Origin: Lycium barbarum
Taxonomy: Eukaryota; Streptophyta; Magnoliopsida; Solanales; Solanaceae
Direction: 5' to 3'
Assembly: GCF_019175385.1 (NCBI RefSeq)
Contig: NC_083344.1
Span: 61,504,782 to 61,568,781 of the forward strand
Length of the DNA stretch: 64,000 nucleotides
The position numbers and the translations under genes were made by a program. Of the stretch, positions 21,917 through 32,901 are shown in pieces. The notes under the pieces are model-generated. The model worked only from the letters and a program-made list of their open reading frames with translations, searched no databases and had not been told where the DNA came from. Each line of letters opens with the position of its first letter. The stretch's first letter is position 1.

Positions 21917-24543
21917 TGTTATACCCCGTATATTTATACGTCGAATTATTCGCAAGTAAATTGACTCAAGTTGGAGGCGGAATTATTTTCGGACATGAAA
22001 TGGGAATCTTTAATTTTCAGTTTTAATTAGAACATAAATTGTTTATAAATTTTACTTAGTATAAAAATATTATTGGAGATTAGGGATTAATTAATTGTGC
22101 TTAGATTATTAAGTGGAAATTAGTAATTAATTAAATTAATTAAAACTAATTAAATAAGTGGGCCCACCCAATATTTTTAATTTAATTTTTTTTTTTAAAA
22201 GAAATGAAATGAAAATGTTAGGCCACCAACTCATGCTACATAAGGGGCATGTGTGGGGCTTAGAAACCTCACACATATACCCTTAGGCATTCATCAAATA
22301 TCATTCATCAAACAAAAATTGAAACAAAACAAAGCAAAGAAAAAGAAAAAGAAAGAAAGGCCTCTCGGCCAAGGAGAGATTTGCCGAGCAATGGAGGGTT
22401 GAGGGGGAGAATTTATGCCTCAAAATTTTGAATTGATCCAAGTGATTAGCAAGGTTAAGGATCCAAGTTGATTGAGGTAAGATTTAATCTCTTTTTATAC
22501 CCATTTTGGAGGCAATTTAAGCTTGTATAAATTGTAGGTATGTGATGAATATAAGAAGTTGTAGATGTTGGTGTTGAAAGATAAATTGAGCCGTGTAGGG
22601 GATGTTCTAATTAGGCATGGGAAATTTATTTGAAGTTGCGTTATAGTTGTGATTATCATGGATTATATGGCGAAGGGATTAGAAAGTTAAAAATTGAAGT
22701 TATGTTGATATGAACATATTATTGTTCTTGTTGAATTGAAGGAATTGGAAATATAATTGTATCCATATATTGTTGTTGATATTTCTGTGTCAACAGGAGA
22801 GCAAATGGAAATTTGGGATTGGTGAACATATAGGGGAAGTGCTGCTGAATTTTCGCTAAATTTTAGATAATAGAAAACCCTAAACGGGAGTATATATATA
22901 AACTAAAATGTAAGTTCTATAGAAGAATGGGCTATGGATTTGTGGAACAGAAAATATAGTTACTAACGATAACGTTACTCTTATATTAAATAGGCTAAAA
23001 GAGTGACGAGACGAACGGGTTACGAATAGTCGCAAACAGGTACGTAAAGCTGTCCTTTCTTTCTTTTGGCATGTCCTAGATCTAAGTGAAATGATATGAA
23101 CTTTGGGGTAACTCTATTCCTATACTTTGGATGTATTTTATGATTTTTATTTACTTAGAGATGTTAGAACTCCCGAGAGATTGTGCCTCCCTCTTCTGTT
23201 CCCTGTATGTTGAATACTAGTCGATATACATCCGTTTCTATTTCTAGGAACTTTATGACAATTTGTGGCTGAATTCCTATAAGACGTTCGATAAATTATT
23301 GACATATGACTATGGCTTCCAAGACCTTTGATATACGTTGTGATAACAGTCGAGAGCTAGCTGATATGCCCTGAATAACATTCGAAAGGTGTTGGACATG
23401 ACCATTGTTCTGATTTCGAAATGATAACTCGCATTGATTGTTCCATTGAGTCTTGATAATGATCTAAACTGCATATGGTTTCTCACTACTCTGCTCGTGC
23501 ATGCCTCAATATGTCTTTCACTGAGTCCCGGGCCAGGATTTGTTATCGTGCGCATTTCCACTGCATTGTTCACCGAGTCCCTCACTAGAGGGCCGGGTAC
23601 GATATATATATATATATATTATGGTGTTATGCTATGTTATGGTGTTATGCTGCGTTACAGAGTTATGCTGTGTTACGGAGTTATACTATATTCTGGAGTA
23701 TGCTGTGTTATGGCGCCAAAGACGGGGTGGCGACCATGTTCACCGAGTCCTATAATGGGGCCGGATATGATATATGACTTGACATGCATGATTTATGTTT
23801 CAAAAGCAAGTATTTTGGTATCCTGATTATTGTACTCATTTTCCGTACTTCTTATTTCAGTTATGATCCTGTTTACTGTATTCCATGCTTTACATGCTCA
23901 GTACATATTTCGTACTGACCCCCTTTCTTCGGGGGGCTGCGTTTCATGCCCGCAGGTGCAGATACTCGTTTTGGTGATCCGCCAGCTTAGGACTCCCCTT
24001 CCTACTATGTTGGATAGCTCCGTTGTTCCGGAGTCTAGATTTTGGTACAGACTTCCTTTTGATGTATATATGTATATGTTGTCTAAGGGTACGACGGGGC
24101 CCTGTCCCGTCATATTTCACTATTGAAACTCTTAGAGGTCTGTAGACATGTATGTGGGTTGTGTCCAAATGGGGTCAGTTGTGCTTATATGGTCATTATG
24201 GATGTTCTAGCGCTGTAGCAGCCTTGCCGGCTTATATATGTATATGTCGTGTTTGGGCGATTCCATTCGCCGCGGCGGCCGGTCCGCATATGTGAAATGT
24301 TGCTTTGTTGGCCCTGTGTGGCCTTTGTTGGATTTTTCTGCGTGCAGGGTATATTGGATAGTCTGTAAAACAACGGAAACTCTGCCGAAATTTTTCTGGA
24401 AATTAATTAAATTTGAAATAAAGCCTTGTCGGCTTCTGCTATATACTAGAATGCGTTTGATACGATTTGAGATAGCATTTGATAGATGTGTTCGGGTGCC
24501 CAGATCGGGCACTAGTCATGGCCTACGGGGTTGGGTCGTGACA
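21917..24543 (+). repeat. Chimeric LTR
   Basis: Starts TGTTATACCCCG at 21917 and ends GGTCGTGACA at 24543. Up to about 24235 the sequence follows the LTR type of element E (for example GGTGATCC, TGTTCCGGAG and CCCGTCATATTTCACTAT, as at 50.37-50.51 kb). From about 24236 it follows the end of the LTR at 28499-31583, including its diagnostic insert GATTTGAGATAGCATTTGAT. The start interrupts the leader of element I. A (TA)n tract lies at 23602-23619. Confidence 0.7.
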
Positions 24544-25658
24544 GTAATTTATTATGACATCCGAAACTCACTTATTATGATCCCATCCGACTTCATTGGA
24601 TTGGGTTGTCATTAATATGCCTCATCGAGTCTCTGAAGATATTTATACTATTTTAGTTGCATTTAGTCTCTCACTACTCCATTCGTGAATGCCCCAATGT
24701 TTCCCACACTGAGCCCGGGCCAGGATATGTTGTCAAGCGTGATCCTCTGCATTGTTCATCGTGCCTCGATGTGAGGGGGCAGGTATTCACGTACATGGGT
24801 TTGTGGAGTATGATGTGTCATGTCCGCTTGTTCTGATATGATTTGCTATGGCCATTTGATATGACATATTATGTTACTGGGTTATGCCCCTATTCTGATT
24901 CTTCTGTGTTGTGGCACCAGCGTCGGGAGGGTGGCCACGTTCTGTCTGCCGAGTCCCTTGGCAGGGGCCGGGTTTGATATGACATATGTTTCTGTACACA
25001 CTCTGCATGTTTTGAAAATATGTATCTGATACTTTGGATTTTCTGTTTACTTTCTGTATGTTCTGTACCAGTTATGAGTTTGTTTCTGTAATCCAGGCTT
25101 TACATATGCAGTACGTATTTCGTACTGACCCCCTTTATTCGGGGGCTGCATTTTCATGCCGCGCAGGTACCGACGACAGGTTTGCTGATCCGCCCGCTTA
25201 GGATCTCATTCTGCTATTTTGGAGCGCTCTTTTATTCAGAGCCATCTTTGGGTACAGTCTGTCATTTCTATATATGTATATTCTCGTTCATGGGTACGGC
25301 GGGGCCCTGTCCCGTCATATGATTCTGTCGGTCTGTTTAGAGGTCTGTAGACATGTTTGTGGGTTGGGGTCTTTCCGTACAGATGTGTGCTTATGTTGTG
25401 TTTGGGCGATCCCATTCGCCGCGGCGGCCGGTCCGCATATATTTAAATGTTGCTTTGTTGGCCCTGTGTGGCCTTTGTTGGTATTTTCTGCGTGTAGGGT
25501 ATATGGGATAGTCCGTAAAACAAAGGAAACTCTACCGAAATTTTTTTGGAAATTATCTAAAGTTGAAATAAAGCCTTGTCGGCTTCTGGCATATACTAGA
25601 ATGCGTTTGAGTGCCCAGATCGGGCACTAGTCACGGCCTACGGGGTTGGGTCGTGACA
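24544..25658 (+). repeat. 5'-truncated 5' LTR of element D
   Basis: 1115 bp, nearly identical to 31584-32698 and to the last 1115 bp of the C 3' LTR (42883-43997). It ends GTCGTGACA at the primer site and includes the hairpin block at about 25100-25160. Confidence 0.85.
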
Positions 25659-25662
25659 AAAG

Positions 25663-25674
25663 TGGTATCAGAGC
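25663..25674 (+). other. Primer binding site of element D
   Basis: TGGTATCAGAGC, four bases (AAAG) after the LTR end. Confidence 0.9.
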
Positions 25675-25861
25675 GGTTCGTCCTCGGAATGTCTACAGAC
25701 CATGTCTAGTAGAGTCTTGTTTATCGGTGTGTTGTGCACCACACCTATAAACAGGAGGCTACAGGGCATTTAGGGTACTACCCTTCTTTCTGTCTTAGAT
25801 CGTGCGATAGAGCTGTGTTATCAGGATGATTCCTCCCTAACGAATTGTTACATTTGCAGTT

Positions 25862-28369
25862 ATGCCTCCAAAAAAGGCGTCAGCGGCCCAAAAGGCCAAG
25901 GCAGCAGCTGTGGGAGAGACTAGTCGGGCCCAGAGGACTACCAGGGCCCATGCCCATATTGCTCCTGATATTTTGCCCCCGGCAGAGGGCTCTTCCACAC
26001 CGCCACACGTAGAGGATATTGGAGCAGCAACAACTGCAGGTCGAGGGGCGGCTCCACCGCCAGCTCCTGCAGTTCCAGTACCTGAGCCCCTAGCTCCACG
26101 GCCAGGCACTGAGGATCAGTCTATGAGGGAGGCAGTCCAGCTATTGACCAGACTTGTGGCAGGACAGGTTCAGGGGCACGGACTAGAAGGTGACCGGGCT
26201 TTCAGGCGTGACAGTTCGAGAGCCCGTGAGTTTTTGACTTGTGGCCCTCAAGAGTTCTTCGGGACAAAGCTCGAAGAGGATCCTGAGGAGTTTATCAGGA
26301 AGATGCGGCACACCCTACATTTGTTTAATGCTTCCGCGACAGAGTCAGTCACGTTGGCTTCGTACCGGTTGTATGATGTAGCGGCTAATTGGTACGAGTC
26401 ATGGGAGTTATCCAGAGGTGACGGCGCTCCCCCAACAGTTTGGGATGATTTTTCTCAGGCTTTTCTTAGCCATTTTCTGCCTCCGGAGTTACGGCGGGCC
26501 AGGGCTGACAGATTCTTATTGCTGAGACAGAGGGGCCGCAGTGTTCGAGAGTATAGTATGGAGTTCGACTCATTGGCCCGATACGCACCTGCTGTGGTAG
26601 CTACTATGGCTGACAGGATGCACAGGTATATTATGGGGCTGGACCGGTATTTTGTCGACAGCTGTTTGGTATTGGCTGCTCAGCCCGGCATGGATATTGC
26701 CCGGATTCAGGCGCACGCCCAGGGCATGGAGGACCGGCATAGGGAGCGTCAGCCTGTTAGGAGTCAGGATCGGAGACAGCCCAAGAGGGCTAGATCATCT
26801 GGGTATTCTGGAGATTTTCGGGGCAGACAACCTCAGTAGCCGCAGCAGCCTAGCAGACATCTATCCCAGCCGGCACAGAGCGCACCTCCACAGCCTACAG
26901 GTCGCAGATTTGATAGCCTAGGGTATTCAGGAGCAGGTCAGAGCTCCAGGGCTTTAGGTTCGCGGACAGATAGGGGTTCTGGTCAGACGAGGCCACCTAG
27001 GCCTCACTGTTCTTATTGTGGAAGATACCATCCTGGGGAGTGCTACCGAGCCACCGGTGTATGTGTTTCTTGTGGCCATCAGGGCCATTCTATGAGAGAT
27101 TGCCCGTATAAGGGTAGTTCGGGTGGTGCAGCGCAGCCTACCGGATCAGCCGCCGGGTCATCATCTTCGTCAATGGCTATGCGCCCTACAGGGCCGGGTA
27201 CATCAGCACCGGCGGGTCGCGGCAGAGGCCGTGGTGGAGCTTCTGGTACTAGCGGTCCTTCGAACCGCATTTATGCTTTGTCCAGCCGCTAGGACCAGGA
27301 GGCATCGCCTAATGTCGTTACAGGTACATTATTGGTCTTCTCTCGGTCTGTGTATGCATTGATTGATCCAGGTTCGACTTTGTCATATATTTCGCCCCTT
27401 GTTGCTAGTAAAATTGGTATAACGTCCGAGCCTATAGAGCCATTTGAGGTAGCTACACTGATCGGGGACTTTATTTTAGCGAAACAGGTATATAAAGACT
27501 GTTCTGTAACTGTATGTGGCCGAGACACTAAGGCAGATCTGGTGGAATTAGATATGATTGAATTTGATGTTATTATGGGAATGGACTGGCTAGCCTCCTG
27601 TTATGCTAATGTTGACTGCAAAAATAAGGTAGTTCGTTTCCAGTTTCCTGGGGAGCCAGTTATAGAATGGGCAGGTAATACTGCATCGCCGAAAGGTAAG
27701 TTTATTTCATACCTTAAGGCGAAGAAAATGATCAGAAAGGGTTATATTTATCATCTGGTTCGGGTACAAGACTTGATAGCAGAAACGCCGACTCTTCGGT
27801 CAGTTCCCGTGGTTAATGAATTTCCAGATGTATTCCCAGATGAGCTTCCAGGCCTTCCTCCAGAGCGGGAGATAGATTTTACTATTGATTTGCTTCCAGA
27901 TACTCAGCTGATATCTATTCCCCCGTACAGAATGGCACTGGCAGAATTGAAAGAACTGAAAGAGCAGTTGAAGGATCTGTTAGAAAAAGGCTTCATCAGA
28001 CCCAGTACTTCGCCTTGGGGAGCACCGGTATTATTTGTGCGTAAGAAAGACGGGTCGCTGTGTATGTGTATTGATTATCGGTAGCTGAATAAGGTAACCA
28101 TAAAGAATAAATACCCCCTCCCCAAAATTGATGATTTGTTTGATCAGTTGCAGGGCGCCAAATATTTTTCGAAGATAGATCTTCGGTCTGGCTATCATCA
28201 GGTACGGGTACGAGAGGCCGATATCCCTAAGACAGCATTCCGGACCAGATATGGGCACTATGAAATTGGAGTTATGTCGTTTGGGTTAACTAATGCTCCT
28301 GCGGTATTCATGGATCTAATGAACCGGGTATTCAGGCCATTCTTGGATATGTTCGTAATCTTTGTTTAA
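25862..28369 (+). pseudogene. gag-pol: Element D gag-protease-RT, truncated with three TAG stops
   Basis: Starts MPPKKASAAQKAKAAAVGET, matching C almost residue for residue. In order: Gag core (YESWELSRGDGAPP...FLPPELRRARADRF), an intact CCHC knuckle (CVSCGHQGHSMRDC, about 27061-27102), protease ([12 protein letters not shown]) and the first half of RT ([14 protein letters not shown] to RPFLDMFVI). TAG stops at 26837-26839, 27290-27292 and 28082-28084 each replace Gln in relatives. The frame breaks just before the RT catalytic FIDD: about 2.36 kb carrying the rest of RT, RNase H and integrase is deleted at a GTAAT microhomology. Not functional. Confidence 0.92.
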
Positions 28370-28457
28370 TTCTATTTCAATAATGAATGTGTGTCATATG
28401 TGCTGTCTATAAACATAAACTCCCCCAAAGTATTTTCAGACCCTATAAGATTAATTT

Positions 28458-28498
28458 AACATTCGCGGACGAATGTTCTAAAGGGGGGGGGGGGAGGA
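28458..28498 (+). promoter_or_regulatory. Stem-loop and polypurine tract before the LTR at 28499
   Basis: AACATTCG-CGGA-CGAATGTT (28458-28477) is a perfect 8-bp stem, followed by AAA, a run of 12 G (28483-28494) and AGGA directly before the LTR. The equivalent in C has 7 G. Confidence 0.88.
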
Positions 28499-31400
28499 TG
28501 TTATATCCCGTGTTTTCACACGTTTGGAAAATTTGAAATATCTTGGATTTTTGAGAAATGAGGTCAAATTTGATTTTATTTGACATAGGAGTTGTGCATG
28601 AAAGAGTATGGTTGTGAAAGTGTGGGATGAGGCTAAGGGTAAAATTGGAGTTTCGGAAATTAGTTCCGGGAATTACAAAATAAAATTCGTAACAAATTGG
28701 GCTAAAAAAAAATTAATGAATTTAGGTCCAAACCATGGACCATGGCCGGCCACCTTGGCCTTGGCCCAAGTCCATTTACATGGTCATGTGCTTGACCATG
28801 TGACTATTAATTATAAGAAGACCAAGTCTTCATAGTATATCCATTAGAGAGCAGGAAAACCAAAGCAAAAAAAATAAGAGCAAGAAGGTAGAAGGGTTTC
28901 GGGTTTGCTTGGGAAAAATCACTCCCAAGAATATGGCTCCTAAAATTTTTCTTTTGTGGTTTTCCTACTAAATTGGGTATTCTCTACACCTTGGTGTAGT
29001 TTGGTTGGAGAGAGAAGCACTTATTTCATCAAAGTGATCACAAGTTCAAGTGAAGAAGACTGGAGGAAAAGGTGAGAATTTATTCCTTATTCTTGTGTTA
29101 TAAAGTCTTGTTTGTGTTGTAGCATATAGAAATGTGTTGATTGTATGGAAAAATGGAAGTTTGCAAAGTGGGCGTGTGTTATAAGTGTGTGACCGTGTGC
29201 ATGTATATGTTGTATAGCCATAAGATGTTGAATTCATGTTATGTTCTAGTTGTGGTTGTGATGAAATGCATATTGGAATAGGAAGTTGAATGATTTAGTT
29301 GAAGTTGACAAAAAAAAAAGGCTTTTGGCCGTGTGGTATGTTGGATTTGGGATGGAAATGAATTAAGTTGTTTAGTATGTTAGTGTGTTATTGTGATGGT
29401 TGCAATGTAAATGAAGTTAGAATGATATAAGTTTGTATTGAATGGGAATGTAGGAACCTATGTCGTTTTAGTATGATTTTTCCGATATTAAGAGAATGAA
29501 GTTGTTTATTTGCTAATTGTGATGATCATTGATGAGTTTGGAAGTTGGAAGCATGTTATGAAGTTGTATGCCAAAGATTTGATGTTTTGCACAAGTTATG
29601 ACTTTGACGGAAAGTTGTATATTATGTATATCGAGTGTATAACTTAAGGAAAACGATATGAAATGTTTCTATAACTATATTGTGATGATCTTGATTGTTA
29701 ATGAATGTGAAATCATTGGTATTAGTTTGAAAGTTTGGGTTAGAATGAAGGTTATGTCAACTTGTTAGAAGGATGACTAGTTGAAGGATAATTGTGTTTT
29801 TAATGTTCGTTGTTGATGTTGATGTCGTCGTTTGGGTTGTGGGTGATGGTTTCTAACCGAGTTGAATTCTCGGGAGTGCTATATGTATAGGGGAAGTGCT
29901 GCCGAAATTTTGGTAGACAAATATGCATTAAGTTGAAATCATGGCATCCATAACTCACAACTGGTAAATGTGACCATTTGCAGATTTTTGACGAAACGGG
30001 AAGTGAGCTTGGATAGACTCAAAAAGCTCAAAAGGTATGTAAAGCTATCCCGAGTCTTCTTTTGGCATGGCCTAGAAGTACTAGGATCAGATTTACGCCT
30101 CGGAGGATATTCTGCTCATCGAAATCCGCGTCTGAAATTGTTACATTTTCGTTCAATAGAATTGAACCCTTTTTGTATGCTTTCTTGAAAATTATGCAAA
30201 CCTTCCCCAAACTTTATGAAAAGTTATAGAATGTCCGTAGAACCTTCGTAGGTGACCCCATAAGCTGAAAATGCACAATATGAGGCCACCGCCTTGTTTG
30301 TTCCGAGGTAGGCCCACTATTCCCGGTTTTGCCCATATTGTACTTAAGTTCTATTTTCGAATGGTTTTTGAAAGAAATGTTTTGACTACCATTCTCATTA
30401 CTTAACAAACATGGTTTTAAATATTCCATTAAGTCTGATAAATTGTTTTGACACTCGAAACTCATTTACTATGATCCCTTCCGACTTCATTGGATCGGTT
30501 TGTCTTTGATATGCCTCATCGAGTCTATGGAAACAATTAAGATATTTTAACTGCATTAGTCTCTCACTACTCCATTCGTGGATGCCCCAATATTTCCCAC
30601 ACTGAGCCCGGGCCAGGATATATTGTCAAGCGTAATCCCCTGCATTGTTCGCCGTGCCTCGATGTGAGGGGGCAGGTATACGTGTACATGGGTTTGTGGA
30701 GTATGCTGTGCCATGTACACATGTTCTGATATGATTTGTTATGGCCATCTGATATGATATATTATGTTACGGGGTTATGCCCCTATTCTGATTCTTCTGT
30801 GTTGTGGCACCAGCGTCGGGAGGGTGGCCACGTTCTGTCTGCCGAGTCCCTTGGCAGGGGCCGGATTTGATATGACATATGTTCTGTACACACTCTGCAT
30901 GTTTTGAAATTATGTGTTTGATACCTTGGATTTTCTACTCACTTTCTGTACGTTCTGTACCAGTTATGATCTTGTTTCTGTAATTCAGGCTTTACATATT
31001 CAGTACATATTTCGTACTAACCCCCTTTCTTCGGGGGCTGCGTTTTCATGCCGCGCAGGTACCGACGACAGGTTTGCTGATCCGTCCGCTTAGGATCTTA
31101 TTCTGCTATTTTGGAGCGCTCTTTTATCTAGAGCCATCTTTTGGTATAGTCTGTCACTTCTATATATGTATCTTCTCGTTCATGGGTACGGCGGGGCCTT
31201 GTCCCGTCATATGCTTCTGTCGGTCTGTTTAGAGGTCTGTGGACATGTTTGTGGGTTGGGGTCTTTCTGTACAGATGTATGTATATGTCGTGTTTGGGCG
31301 ATTCCATTCGCTGCGGCGGCCGGTCCGCATATGTGAAATGCTGCTTTGTTGGCCCTGTGTGGCCTTTGTTGGTATTTTCTGCGTCCAGGGTATATTGGAT

Positions 31401-31583
31401 AGTCCGTAAAACAAAGGAAACTCTGCCGAAATTTTCTGGAAATTAATTAAATTTGAAATAAAGCCTTGTCCGCTTCTGCTATATACTAGAATGCGTTTGA
31501 TAGGATTTGAGATAGCATTTGATAGATGTGTTCGGGTGCCCAGATCGGGCACTAGTCACGGCCTACGGGGTTGGGTCGTGACA
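28499..31583 (+). repeat. Full-length LTR between D and C (divergent subtype)
   Basis: 3085 bp, TGTTATATCCC...GTCGTGACA. It is only about 80-85% similar by eye to the C 3' LTR, whereas the partial LTRs on each side are almost identical to that LTR. It therefore did not arise together with the D 5' LTR. It shares with 24236-24543 an extra 35-base segment near its end. A short deletion is visible near 30455 (CGAAAC repeat). Confidence 0.85.
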
Positions 31584-32698
31584 GTAATTTATTATGACAT
31601 CCAAAACTCACTTATTATGATCCCATCCGACTTCATTGGATTGGGTTGTCATTAATATGCCTCATCGAGTCTCTGAATATATTTATACTATTTTAGTTGC
31701 ATTTAGTCTCTCACTACTCCATTCGTGGATGCCCCAATGTTTCCCACACTGAGCCCGGGCCAAGATATGTTGTCCAGCGTGATCCTCTGCATTGTTCGTC
31801 GTGCCTCGATGTGAGGGGGCAGGTATTCGCGTACATGGGTTTGTGGAGTATGATGTGCCATGTCCGCTTGTTCTGATATGATTTGCTATGGCCATTTGAT
31901 ATGACATATTATGTTACTGGGTTATGCCCCTATTCTGATTCTTCTGTGTTGTGGCACCAGCGTCGGGAGCGTGGCCACGTTCTGTCTGCCGAGTCCCTTG
32001 GCAGCGGCCGGGTTTGATATGACATATGTTTCTGTACACACTCTGCATGTTTTGAAAATATGTATCTGATACTTTGGATTTTCCGTTTACTTTCTGTATG
32101 TTCTGTACCAGTTATGAGTTTGTTTCTGTAATCCAGGCTTTACATATTCAGTACATATTTCGTACTGACCCCCTTTCTTCGGGGGCTGCGTTTTCATGCC
32201 CCGCAGGTACCGACGACAGGTTTGCTGATCCGCCCGCTTAGGATCTCATTCTGCTATTTTGGAGCGCTCTTTTATTCAGAGCCATCTTTGGGTACAGTCT
32301 GTCATTTCTATATATGTATATTCTCGTTCATGGGTACGGCGGGGCCCTGTCCCGTCATATGATTCTGTCGATCTGTTTAGAGGTCTGTAGACATGTTTGT
32401 GGGTTGGGGTCTTTCCGTACAGATGTGTGCTTATGTTGTGTTTGGGCGATCCCATTCGCCGCGGCGGCCGGTCCGCATATATTTAAATGTTGCTTTGTTG
32501 GCCCTGTGTGGCCTTTGTTGGTATTTTCTGCGTGCAGGGTATATGGGATAGTCCGTAAAACAAAGGAAACTCTACCAAAATTTTTTTGGAAATTATCTGT
32601 AGTTGAAATAAAGCCTTGTCGGCTTCTGCCATATACTAGAATGCGTTTGAGTGCCCAGATCGGGCACTAGTCACGGCCTACGGGGTTGGGTCGTGACA
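31584..32698 (+). repeat. 5'-truncated 5' LTR of element C
   Basis: 1115 bp, colinear with 24544-25658 and 42883-43997. It starts abruptly at GTAATTTATT, which lies 1973 bp into the complete LTR, and ends GTCGTGACA. Confidence 0.87.
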
Positions 32699-32702
32699 AA
32701 AG

Positions 32703-32714
32703 TGGTATCAGAGC
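32703..32714 (+). other. Primer binding site of element C
   Basis: TGGTATCAGAGC, four bases after the LTR end. Confidence 0.9.
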
Positions 32715-32901
32715 GGTTCGTCCTCTGAATGTCTATAGACCGTGTCTAGTAAAGTCTTGTTTATCGGTGTGTTGTGCACCACACCTTTAAACAGGAGGCT
32801 ACAGGGCATTTAGGGTACTACCCTTCTTTCTGTCTTAGATCGTGCGATAGAGCTGTGTTATCAGGATGATTCCTCCCTAACGAATTGTTACATTTGCAGT
32901 T

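Noticed and set aside
25274..25630. 118-codon frame, repeated at 32314 and 43613
   Set aside because: Copies of the conserved 3' part of the LTR; it reads through the hairpin-rich U5 region and is not preserved in more divergent LTRs.
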